From Nitrospinota bacterium (GTDB taxonomy: Bacteria; 2-12-FULL-45-22; JACOWJ01), in NCBI GenBank assembly GCA_016176845.1, contig JACOWJ010000043.1:1-13777 (forward strand): 13,777 bases of DNA. The letters are read 5' to 3'. Shown here piece by piece: positions 1 through 6,485 of the stretch. Below the pieces are notes generated by a model. That model was given only the letters and a program-made list of their open reading frames with translations, was not told the DNA's origin and ran no database searches. The position numbers and the translations under genes are program-made. Within the stretch, counting starts at the first letter, position 1. Every line of letters begins with the position of its first letter.

Positions 1-1967
1 AGCATCTTGAGGTGGGTAAAGGTGAGCCGGCCGGCCACCAGCCAGTCAATCCGGTCGACCCCTTCCCAGTGCAGGAGGGAGGCAATCGCCCCTTCGGCCC
101 CATGGAGGCCCCAGGGACGCAGGCCCCCTCCGAGGTAGAGCAGGGTCTTTCCGCCTGGAAGCCGCAGCAGGGAAGCCTCTCCTGGCCCCAAATCCACGAA
201 GGTGGCCCTCAGGAGGCCGGTAGATGGATGAACGATCTGTCGCCAGGAAAGGGAAAGAACGAGGATCAGGGCGGAGATGGACGCTGCCCACTTAGAGCAG
301 GGGAGCAGGGGAGCAGGGGAGCGGGGGAGCATTTCCTCTGCTCCTCTGTCCCTCCGCCCCTCTGCCCCTCCGCCCCTCCGCTCTCGAGGAGCAGGCCGCA
401 GGAGGACGGTCGAGATCAGGAGGGTGTAAAAGGCAATCAGGGTCAGGATCGAGGGAGCGGGCAACGGGATAGAAGCCTGGGGCAGGCGAGCCAGCATCCG
501 CGCCAGGAAGTAAGTCGCATCGAAGAGGAGCAGGCTCATGGCCAGGGGAGGAATGGCCAGCAGGTCATGGACCAGAGAGAGCAGGCAGGCCAGCAAGCCC
601 AGGGGCACAGCGGCCGAGGATAGGGGGATGGCGGCCAGGTTGGTCAACGGCCCCACCAGTGAGATCCGCTGGAAATAGTAAACCACCAGAGGTAGGGTGC
701 TCAGGTTGGCGTAGAGGGAGATGAGCAGGAACAGGGATAGCTTTCGCCTGATCGAGGGCGCTCCTTCCCCTTCCGAGCGGGAGGGGAAGCGGGAAACGGC
801 CAGGAGGATCCCCCCTACGGCCGCAAAGGACAACTGGAAGCCAATATCGAACAGGGCCTCCGGTTGCCACAACAGGATGAGGAGGGCCGCCAGGGCCAGG
901 GTGTGGGCCAGGTCTCGCGGTCGATCGAGTATCACGGTAGCCAGATAGACCGCCACCATGAGGGTCGCCCGGGTTACCGAGTGTCCTCCGCCCACCAGCA
1001 GGGAATAGAGCAGGACCGGCCAAAAGGTCAAGAGAGCCGCCACTTTAGAGGGGCGAAGGGTTAAAGGATAGCGAAAGAGAAGGTCGAATCGAACGAAGGC
1101 GAGGAAATGCCTGAGGAGGCCGAAGGCAGCCAGGGCCACCAGCCCCACCTGCTGTCCGGAGATCGCCAGCAGGTGGGTGATTCCCGACTCGTTGAATACC
1201 CGCACCATCTCCGGGGAAAGGGCCCCTCGTTCTCCCAGGACGATCGCCTTGAGGGAGGCCCGGCCGGGATCCTGCGCGGCCCGGTCCAGGAAGGCCAGCA
1301 TCCGCCCTCTGAGCCGGTAGATCCAGGCCCACCCGGGGCTGCCTTGGTTCCGAGCCAGGATCGATAGCCCCTCCGGGCGGCTGAGGCTCCCCAGGGCCTG
1401 GATCCCTCGCTGGGCCAGGTAGGCCTCGTAGTCGAAGCCGCCAAAGTTCCGGAACCCCCGGGCTGGCCGGAGCCATATCTGCCGGATCTCCAGCCGGTCT
1501 CCGTACGCGAGCTCTCCGCTTCCCAGGAGGGCGTAAAAGGCGATCCTGGCCCTTCCCTCCACCCGGTACCTCCTTCCCTGCCAGGAGATTTCCTCGACCT
1601 CCAGGTAGAGCCAGAGCCGGCCGGGGGACACCTCGGGGGGCAAGCAGAGGGTCCCCGTCAAGTCTACCGGGCCGGGGAACTGGTAGTGGCTCAGGCTCCG
1701 AGGATGGGGAGGGAACAGGTGACCCCGCAGGCCAAGGTGGGCATGCCCCAAGAGAACGCAGGCCAGCAGCAGGGGGGAGAAACGGACGATCCGGGACAGT
1801 CCGGGCCGCCTTCTCCTTGCCCGAGGAGGCTCTCTCCACTTTCCGATTCCCAAGCCGACGAGGCAAGCCAGAAGCGCCAGGGAATAGAGGAACAGGGCCA
1901 ATGGGCCGAGGGAGAAGAGACGCCCCAGGACCAATCCCATCATGTAGGCCAGGGTCAGGGAGATCAT
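1..1967 (-). CDS. comEC: ComEC/Rec2-family competence (DNA uptake) membrane protein, 3' end cut by window edge
   Basis: Inner-membrane channel protein for moving single-stranded DNA during natural transformation. I translated 655 codons from the ATG at 1967, with an in-frame TAA just upstream at 1995-1997, to the window edge with no stop or frameshift. The N-terminus has hydrophobic segments and a soluble DUF4131-like part (about 90-210). The Competence-domain hallmark, NESGITHLLAISG followed by QQVG, is at about 258-275; QQ replaces the usual LH. FDIGFQLSFAA is at about 371. A C-terminal metallo-beta-lactamase-like part begins near 586 (FVDLGPGEASLL, then LLYLGGG). Where a catalytic ComEC has a histidine-rich HxHxDH motif, this protein has RLTFTHLKM, so the domain looks degenerate. 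Residues about 527-558 (ERRGGG to LLPCS) come from a short tandem repeat. No good ribosome site precedes the ATG, because the upstream DNA is repeat sequence. Family assignment is firm; activity is unproven. Confidence 0.92.
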   Translation of the reverse strand, partial: MISLTLAYMMGLVLGRLFSLGPLALFLYSLALLACLVGLGIGKWREPPRARRRRPGLSRIVRFSPLLLACVLLGHAHLGLRGHLFPPHPRSLSHYQFPGPVDLTGTLCLPPEVSPGRLWLYLEVEEISWQGRRYRVEGRARIAFYALLGSGELAYGDRLEIRQIWLRPARGFRNFGGFDYEAYLAQRGIQALGSLSRPEGLSILARNQGSPGWAWIYRLRGRMLAFLDRAAQDPGRASLKAIVLGERGALSPEMVRVFNESGITHLLAISGQQVGLVALAAFGLLRHFLAFVRFDLLFRYPLTLRPSKVAALLTFWPVLLYSLLVGGGHSVTRATLMVAVYLATVILDRPRDLAHTLALAALLILLWQPEALFDIGFQLSFAAVGGILLAVSRFPSRSEGEGAPSIRRKLSLFLLISLYANLSTLPLVVYYFQRISLVGPLTNLAAIPLSSAAVPLGLLACLLSLVHDLLAIPPLAMSLLLFDATYFLARMLARLPQASIPLPAPSILTLIAFYTLLISTVLLRPAPRERRGGGAEGRRDRGAEEMLPRSPAPLLPCSKWAASISALILVLSLSWRQIVHPSTGLLRATFVDLGPGEASLLRLPGGKTLLYLGGGLRPWGLHGAEGAIASLLHWEGVDRIDWLVAGRLTFTHLKM
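295..390. repeat. Purine-rich short tandem repeat inside comEC
   Basis: The + strand carries repeated GGGGAGCA units (about 297-331), a short spacer, then CCCCTCYGC-type units (about 339-380). The two halves are roughly complementary, so the whole can fold back on itself. It keeps the comEC frame open and adds about 30 low-complexity Arg/Gly/Glu and Pro/Leu residues between the last membrane segments and the beta-lactamase-like part. Confidence 0.7.
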
Positions 1968-1971
1968 AGGG

Positions 1972-1994
1972 ATTGAAAATTGAAAATTGAAAAC
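1972..1994. repeat. ATTGAAA short direct repeats
   Basis: Three near-exact 7-8 nt ATTGAAAA units lie directly upstream of comEC. A similar set (ATTGAAAATTAAA type) sits at about 2116-2142, on the other side of the palindromic element at 1997-2092. The two A/T-rich tracts therefore bracket that palindrome. Confidence 0.6.
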
Positions 1995-1996
1995 TT

Positions 1997-2092
1997 AGAT
2001 TGCTTCGCTTCGCTCGCAATGACAAAATCGGGTCATTGCGAGGAGCGCAGTGAGCCGAAGCCCAGAGCGCAGCGAAGGGGACGAAGCAATCT
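1997..2092. repeat. REP-like palindromic intergenic element
   Basis: The outer arms AGATTGCTTCG (1997-2007) and CGAAGCAATCT (2082-2092) are perfect inverted repeats. Inside is a second perfect pair, CGCAATGAC (2015-2023) and GTCATTGCG (2032-2040). This GATTGCTTCG...CGCAATGAC type is a familiar dispersed palindrome in many bacterial genomes. When translated it gives a spurious peptide beginning MSLRAKRSNL. It fills most of the gap between the redoxin gene and comEC. Confidence 0.85.
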
Positions 2093-2190
2093 CAAAATGG
2101 AAATTCCTGGTTTATTGAAAATTAAAAATTGAAAATTAAAGACCGAGTCCGACGTTGGCTTATTGGTTGCCGCTTACTTCTCCCTCTGGC

Positions 2191-3621
2191 CTATTTTAAG
2201 ATATCTTTGACCAGATCTTGATACTTCTTCAGGGCCTCCAGGACCTCCCGGGTCTCGTTGATCCCCTCCAGGATCAATTTCGAGGACTGGGTAGCCCCGG
2301 TGATGCCATCGATATCTTTCTTGAGCTGGAGAGGCTTCTGAGAGCTGGAAAGCGTCACGATTCGGTCCAGGAAGTCCCTTCCCTCGACGGGCATCCCGTA
2401 CACGTCGATGTTCTCGATCATCACGATGTTCTTGACCTTCCCGGAGGGATCGAATGAATAGACATAGTGGATATTGGTGCAGACATCACAGAGGATATCC
2501 TTGAAGACCTCTCGGACGAAGAGCTTCTCGCCCTCCTGAGTATGCCCGTAGTAAAGGGTGTAGCCCCCGAAGTGGATCTTCTCGAACCACCTCGCCTCGG
2601 GGGCGGCTTTTTTGGCATATTCGAAGAGCTCCTCCTCGGGAAGCTCCTCGCGGAAGTAGGTTCGGGCCTTTCTCAGGATAGAGTCGACGTTGCCCAGAGA
2701 GACCTGGGAAGCCACATACCGGATTCTCCCGCTCTTGTTGATGATAAAGGATCGCAGGGCACTCTTGGCCTGGTAAAGCTGCGCCACCTTTCCGTCCGGA
2801 TCCATCAGGATGGGGAAGTTGACGTAGTAACGCCTCTTGAAGAGATTGACCTCCTCAGCGGTGCTCCCCACCGCGACCCGCACGAGATCGATGTCCTCCC
2901 GCTTATACTTTGCGTAGAGGGACTTCATGATCTCGATGATCTGGTGGACGGTCTCATCGCGCGGGGAGAAGAAGCTCAAAAGGAGGGTCTTCTTGCCCAG
3001 ATGCTCCCCTAAGTGAAACTCCCCCCCTTCGCTGTTGGGAAGCGTGAAATCGGGAGGTTTGTTCCAGAGGTCGGCCCCGACCACCTCCTTATCCTTCAGG
3101 ATGTCCTCCAGGATGCCCTTGAACTCTGGCAGGGAGTCGAGCTTCCCCCGGTAGCGAATGGTCCCGGTCTTGTCGATGAGATCGATCAGGGGAACGGTGG
3201 GGATGAAATAATTCTGAAGGATCTGCTTCCGGGGATCGGGCAGGATAGGAAACTCGGCATGGAAGATCTTGACAAACTCCGAGACTTCGGCCCGGTCGTT
3301 TCCGATCGCGAGGGCCATCACATAGACGTTCTTGTATTCCCGATAGATCTGGTTGATCATGGGGACCTCCTCCCGACAGGTGTGGCAATAGACCTGCATG
3401 TGGACGAGCATCACCGGCTTGTCCCGGATCTTCGAGAGCTGCACGAGCTTTCCCTGGAGGTCGGTCAGGGAGAAGTCGGGTGCATCCGAGCCCACGATAT
3501 CCCCGGCCAGCAGAGAGGCAGGCAAGAGCCATAAAACTACGGAGAGCAGCAAGCCCCAGGCCGTAAGCCACCCAAGGGAAAATTCTGGCGTCCTGGAGTT
3601 AAAGAAGCTGGCGGATCGCAC
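2191..3621 (-). CDS. Exported tandem-redoxin (TlpA/AhpC-like) protein with C-terminal FMN-binding domain
   Basis: The 476-aa protein starts at GTG 3621, with GAGGAGG 8 nt upstream. A signal peptide (about 18-40, ending SLLAG) sends it out of the cytoplasm. Redoxin domain 1 (about 45-175) keeps a thioredoxin-type CxxC, C79-H-T-C82, and a PTVP turn near 141-144. Domain 2 (about 186-320) has the fold motifs (PPDFTLP, FFSPRDE) but no cysteine at the active-site position, so it is probably structural or regulatory. The C-terminal part (about 340-476) has a second CxxC (C378-D-V-C381) and the motif DGITGATQSS (438-447). That motif resembles the RnfG/NqrC flavinylation site, where the Thr carries FMN through a phosphoester bond. 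I infer a periplasmic thiol-flavin redox protein; partners are unknown. It lies 110 nt after the MFS gene, with a repeat between them. Confidence 0.85.
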   Translation of the reverse strand: MRSASFFNSRTPEFSLGWLTAWGLLLSVVLWLLPASLLAGDIVGSDAPDFSLTDLQGKLVQLSKIRDKPVMLVHMQVYCHTCREEVPMINQIYREYKNVYVMALAIGNDRAEVSEFVKIFHAEFPILPDPRKQILQNYFIPTVPLIDLIDKTGTIRYRGKLDSLPEFKGILEDILKDKEVVGADLWNKPPDFTLPNSEGGEFHLGEHLGKKTLLLSFFSPRDETVHQIIEIMKSLYAKYKREDIDLVRVAVGSTAEEVNLFKRRYYVNFPILMDPDGKVAQLYQAKSALRSFIINKSGRIRYVASQVSLGNVDSILRKARTYFREELPEEELFEYAKKAAPEARWFEKIHFGGYTLYYGHTQEGEKLFVREVFKDILCDVCTNIHYVYSFDPSGKVKNIVMIENIDVYGMPVEGRDFLDRIVTLSSSQKPLQLKKDIDGITGATQSSKLILEGINETREVLEALKKYQDLVKDILK

Positions 3622-3650
3622 AATCAGGCCCTCCTCAAAAAGACCCGGAG

Positions 3651-3743
3651 ATTTTACCGTGAAAATGCCCGAGTCTTCCGGGGGCCATTTTCATTCCCGG
3701 GGGCGGCCAACTTCGGTCGGCCATGTCGGTTTCACGGTAAAAT
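3651..3743. repeat. Cruciform-like intergenic repeat, copy 1
   Basis: A perfect 14-bp inverted pair, ATTTTACCGTGAAA (3651-3664) and TTTCACGGTAAAAT (3730-3743), encloses two smaller hairpins. One has arms TGAAAATG/CATTTTCA (3660-3667, 3686-3693). The other is GGCCAAC-TTCG-GTCGGCC (3705-3722) with a UUCG-type tetraloop. The right arm contains the last codons and stop of the MFS gene. Copy 2 is at 8157-8240 and a half copy at 6443-6485. Confidence 0.85.
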
Positions 3744-5033
3744 TTGTTCTCCCGTGGAGAAGACGTTCCAAACCATGGCCCCGAAAACGAAGATGGCGGC
3801 GGCCAGGTAAAAGACCAGGTCCCAACGGCCGGTGGCGGCAACGATCAGGCCGGCGACCGCTGGGGTGAGGATCCCGGCCAGGTTGCCCGAGGTGTTCTCC
3901 AGCCCCATAAGAACTCCCGCATACTGGGGACCGATATCCAACGCATTGACGCCAAAGCCGCTGCTCCCCAGGGAGTTGATCCCCAGGGCAGCGGCCATAC
4001 ACGCCACGACTGCCGCAGGGTTGTGCACCTGCCCCAGCAGGATAAGGAAAAGAGCCGACCCCAGGAAGGCGATCGTCTGAAACGTTTTCCGAAGCCGGGT
4101 GCGATTCACTCCCCGTCTCAACAGGCCATCGGCCACCCAGGCCGAGCCGTTGGCGCAGAGCACCATAGATAGGTACGGGATCATGCCGTAGAGCCCCATC
4201 TCTTTTAGGGAAAAACCATGGACCTTAACCAGGTAAGTGGGCATCCATGCCACGAAGATATAAAAGCCCCAGTTGTTGCAGAAGTGGACGATGATCAGGG
4301 CCCAAACGGGGGCCTTGGAGAGGATCTCCTTCCAGGGAGTCCGGACAACCTGTGGGGCAACAGGCCGGCCGTCCTGAATGTGCTGCAGCTCCGCAGGGCG
4401 GATGGATGGGTGGTCCTCCGGGCGATCGGTGACCAGCATGTACCACAAGGGGCACCAGATCAGGCCCAAGGCTCCAAAGATATAGAAGACGAAGGGCCAG
4501 CCTAGCGTCGTCATAATCCAGACGGAGACGGGCAAGGCCACGATCATCCCCACATAGATGCCGCTGAAGATGAAGGCGATCGCCCGGGATCGCTCGTAAA
4601 CTGGAACCCAGCGAGAGACCAGGCTATGGATGGCGGGAAAGTTAACCCCCTCCCCCATCCCCAGTAGCGAGCGAACGATGAGCAGAAGGGAAAGGCTACG
4701 CGTCAGCGGGGTGAGGAGGGTAAAAAACGACCACCAGGCCACCCCCGTGCCCAGCACCCGTTTTCCCCCGTAACGGTCGGCCAACCACCCGCCGGGAACC
4801 TGTAGGGCCGTGTATCCCCAGAAAAAAGAGGAGAGGATAATCCCCATAGTGGCCTCTCCCCAGCCGAACTCTGCCATCATCACCGGGGCCACCACAGAGA
4901 GATTCATCCGGTCCATGTAGCAGAGGAGGTTGCTGGAGAAGGCCAGCCCGACCACGTTGAACCGCCGCGGCCATCCCTGAGCCCTGACCCCGAGCCTGGA
5001 CGCCTCCTCGCTCTGAGCTTCCTTCGCGGCCAT
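3732..5033 (-). CDS. MFS transporter, anion:cation symporter (ACS/SLC17-like) family
   Basis: A 433-aa polytopic inner-membrane carrier with about 12 hydrophobic segments. The MFS motif GGWLADRYGGKRV lies at about 81-93. YMDRMNLSV in the first membrane segment (D41, R42) and GMGEGVNFP (E128) match positions used for substrate and proton coupling in the galactonate carrier DgoT, so proton-coupled uptake of an organic acid or sugar acid is the likeliest role. The sequence is also close to plant and animal SLC17/ANTR proteins, so a phosphate or glutamate-like anion cannot be excluded. I chose ATG 5033; a GTG at 5042 adds three residues, and the purine-rich leader fits either start. The final codons and stop lie inside a cruciform repeat. 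Neighbours are phosphofructokinase upstream (about 260 nt, with a strong hairpin between) and the redoxin gene downstream. Confidence 0.88.
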   Translation of the reverse strand: MAAKEAQSEEASRLGVRAQGWPRRFNVVGLAFSSNLLCYMDRMNLSVVAPVMMAEFGWGEATMGIILSSFFWGYTALQVPGGWLADRYGGKRVLGTGVAWWSFFTLLTPLTRSLSLLLIVRSLLGMGEGVNFPAIHSLVSRWVPVYERSRAIAFIFSGIYVGMIVALPVSVWIMTTLGWPFVFYIFGALGLIWCPLWYMLVTDRPEDHPSIRPAELQHIQDGRPVAPQVVRTPWKEILSKAPVWALIIVHFCNNWGFYIFVAWMPTYLVKVHGFSLKEMGLYGMIPYLSMVLCANGSAWVADGLLRRGVNRTRLRKTFQTIAFLGSALFLILLGQVHNPAAVVACMAAALGINSLGSSGFGVNALDIGPQYAGVLMGLENTSGNLAGILTPAVAGLIVAATGRWDLVFYLAAAIFVFGAMVWNVFSTGEQILP

Positions 5034-5082
5034 CCCTCCCACTCCCTCGCTGAGACCGGCGGAAATGTGCTTAATTGATAAA

Positions 5083-5140
5083 TAGGGGTTAGGGATTAGG
5101 GGCTAGGGGTTAGTAAAGAAGAGATTTCGCTAATCCCCAG
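5083..5140. repeat. TTAGGGG-type tandem repeats
   Basis: 7-8 nt units of TTAGGGG/CTAGGGG/TTAGGGA run from 5083 to 5113. The inverted complement CTAATCCCCAG follows at 5130-5140, so the segment can form an imperfect 11-bp stem. The same kind of repeat, longer, lies at 13544-13614. Confidence 0.75.
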
Positions 5141-5154
5141 CCTCTGTCCCCTCG

Positions 5155-5199
5155 AAAAGGAAATTCCTATGCAATAAATGTATAGGAATTTCCTTTTTT
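5155..5199. terminator. Strong hairpin with T-tracts, likely bidirectional terminator
   Basis: A perfect 16-bp inverted repeat: AAAAGGAAATTCCTAT (5155-5170) and ATAGGAATTTCCTTTT (5182-5197), with an 11-nt loop. T-runs occur on both strands. It lies between the phosphofructokinase gene and the MFS gene, both read leftward, so it may stop read-through. The GGAAATTCC core recurs near 2099-2108, 13450, 13521 and 13622, so it is also part of a repeat family. Confidence 0.65.
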
Positions 5200-5219
5200 G
5201 CTACGAGCTATGAGCTAAC
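5200..5219. repeat. GCTACGAGCTATGAGCTAAC repeat, copy 1
   Basis: This 20-nt string of AGCTA/GAGCT units directly follows the TATAGGAATTTCC hairpin. A slightly expanded copy (13489-13515) occurs near another TATAGG(A/G)ATTTCC unit at the far end of the window, which suggests a composite dispersed element. Confidence 0.7.
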
Positions 5220-5254
5220 TTGGATATAACTCACCGGGTCACATGAGAACATTA

Positions 5255-5287
5255 ACCGCGGAGACGACGATCTCTTCGCCCCGCGGT
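5255..5287 (-). terminator. GC-rich hairpin just after the phosphofructokinase stop
   Basis: Arms ACCGCGG (5255-5261) and CCGCGGT (5281-5287) lie 6 nt past the stop codon of the leftward phosphofructokinase gene. Only a short A/T stretch follows, so it is a weak terminator candidate or an mRNA 3'-end stabiliser. Confidence 0.4.
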
Positions 5288-5293
5288 AAGCAC

Positions 5294-6424
5294 TCAAGGC
5301 TCGACCAGTTTGGCCTTCACGTGATAACGCTCGGTATTGTACCAACGCTCCACGTCCACTGTGCTGATTTTGCCAACCACTTCTCGGAGGCTGATCGTGC
5401 CGAACTCGCAAGCCGGTGCAACGCCCCGTACGGTCACCATCTTCCCGAAGTTGCCTTTGATGACGGCATGAACCGCTTCCGCACCAAAGAGCAGACCCAT
5501 CACTCTGTCTGTCGGGCTTGGGCTGCCACCTCGCTGTGGATGACCAAGAGTCACGGCCCGTGAATCATAAGCGGTGCTCTTGCGTATCCGTTCGCTTAAG
5601 ACTGCTCCGATACCACCGAGTCGTTCGTGGCCAAATGCGTCTCGTTCCTGGTCGATCGTTACCACATCCTCATGCTCCGCCGCAGCTCCTTCGGCGACGA
5701 CAATGACCGCATAACGCGGATAACGCCGGTCTCGCGCGCCACGGCGATGCCGTTCCTCTAACAACTCAAAGACCCGATCATAACGGAATTTATGCTCAGG
5801 GATTAAAATCAGGTAAGCTCCTCCGGCAACTCCGCTCCAAAGAGCAAGATGCCCGACGGTTCTCCCCATCACTTCGACCACTTGAACCCAGTGGTGTGAG
5901 CCTGCCGGCGTTCGAGAGCGATCGATGATCTCGGTGCAATTGATCAATGCGGTATCAAAACCGAGCGTGTAATCCGTCCCCCAGAGGTCTCGATCGATCG
6001 TCTTTGGGATGCCAACAATCTTGGCTCCCATTTCCGCCAGCTTTCCCGCTACGCCCATGGTATCTTCGCCGCCCAAGACCACCAGCGCATCCAGCCCGAG
6101 CCGATCCATATTGCCCAGCACTTCGCCTGATCTGTCCATCGGCTCGCCACCGCCAGGCGGTTTGAGGCGGAACGGGTTCGTCCTCGAGGAACCGATGTTT
6201 GTCCCGCCATCGCGGTCCCAGCGTCTGACCGTGACTGGATCAAGCGGCATCGTCTCTTCGCAATAGCCATCCAGCAGGCCCTGCCAGCCATCGTAGATCC
6301 CCAGGCACTCGATGCCAAATTCGGCCGCGTTGTAAACCACGGACTTGATGGCGGGATTCAACCCCGGCGCATCGCCGCCGCCGGTCAGAATACCGAGTTT
6401 TCCCAACTTTCCCACTTTTGTCAT
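5294..6424 (-). CDS. 6-phosphofructokinase, probably diphosphate-dependent type
   Basis: The 376-aa enzyme phosphorylates fructose 6-phosphate to the 1,6-bisphosphate in glycolysis; the PPi-linked form also works in reverse. Family motifs are GILTGGGDAPG (11-21), GGEDTMG (118-124), GIPKTIDRD (138-146), EVMGR (184-188) and LGHPQRGGSPS (293-303). In this family a Gly/Gly pair in the GGDGS and PGTID motifs goes with ATP, while Asp and Lys (GGDDT, PKTID) go with PPi. Here Asp121 and Lys141 match the PPi type. Two changes stand out: GGEDT for GGDDT and TIDRD for TIDND. The start is ATG 6424; a full AAAGGAGGT site lies 13 nt upstream, longer than usual. Codon use is visibly more mixed (CGT, CGA, GCG, GTT, TTA, ACG) than in its neighbours, which suggests transfer. 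It lies 61 nt after the acyl-CoA dehydrogenase and may be cotranscribed. Confidence 0.9.
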   Translation of the reverse strand: MTKVGKLGKLGILTGGGDAPGLNPAIKSVVYNAAEFGIECLGIYDGWQGLLDGYCEETMPLDPVTVRRWDRDGGTNIGSSRTNPFRLKPPGGGEPMDRSGEVLGNMDRLGLDALVVLGGEDTMGVAGKLAEMGAKIVGIPKTIDRDLWGTDYTLGFDTALINCTEIIDRSRTPAGSHHWVQVVEVMGRTVGHLALWSGVAGGAYLILIPEHKFRYDRVFELLEERHRRGARDRRYPRYAVIVVAEGAAAEHEDVVTIDQERDAFGHERLGGIGAVLSERIRKSTAYDSRAVTLGHPQRGGSPSPTDRVMGLLFGAEAVHAVIKGNFGKMVTVRGVAPACEFGTISLREVVGKISTVDVERWYNTERYHVKAKLVEP

Positions 6425-6442
6425 AAAATTTTGCTGACCTCC

Positions 6443-6485
6443 TTTACCCTGAAAATGCCAGGGTCTTTATGCAGGACATGTTCAT
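6443..6485. repeat. Cruciform-like repeat, half copy (copy 3)
   Basis: This 43-nt stretch aligns without gaps to the left half of the copies at 3651 and 8157 (TTTAccctGAAAATGCC, then GTCTTT, ending TTCAT). It ends exactly at the stop codon of the acyl-CoA dehydrogenase. Within it, ACCCTG (6446-6451) and CAGGGT (6459-6464) form a small hairpin next to the phosphofructokinase ribosome site. Confidence 0.65.

Noticed and set aside
12-623. 203-codon rightward open frame
   Set aside because: Antisense to comEC, with low-complexity Gly/Gln/Arg composition typical of a GC-rich shadow.
1045-2025. 326-codon leftward open frame beginning MSLRAKRSNL
   Set aside because: Starts inside the palindromic repeat and is an out-of-frame shadow of comEC; the true frame gives clear ComEC motifs.
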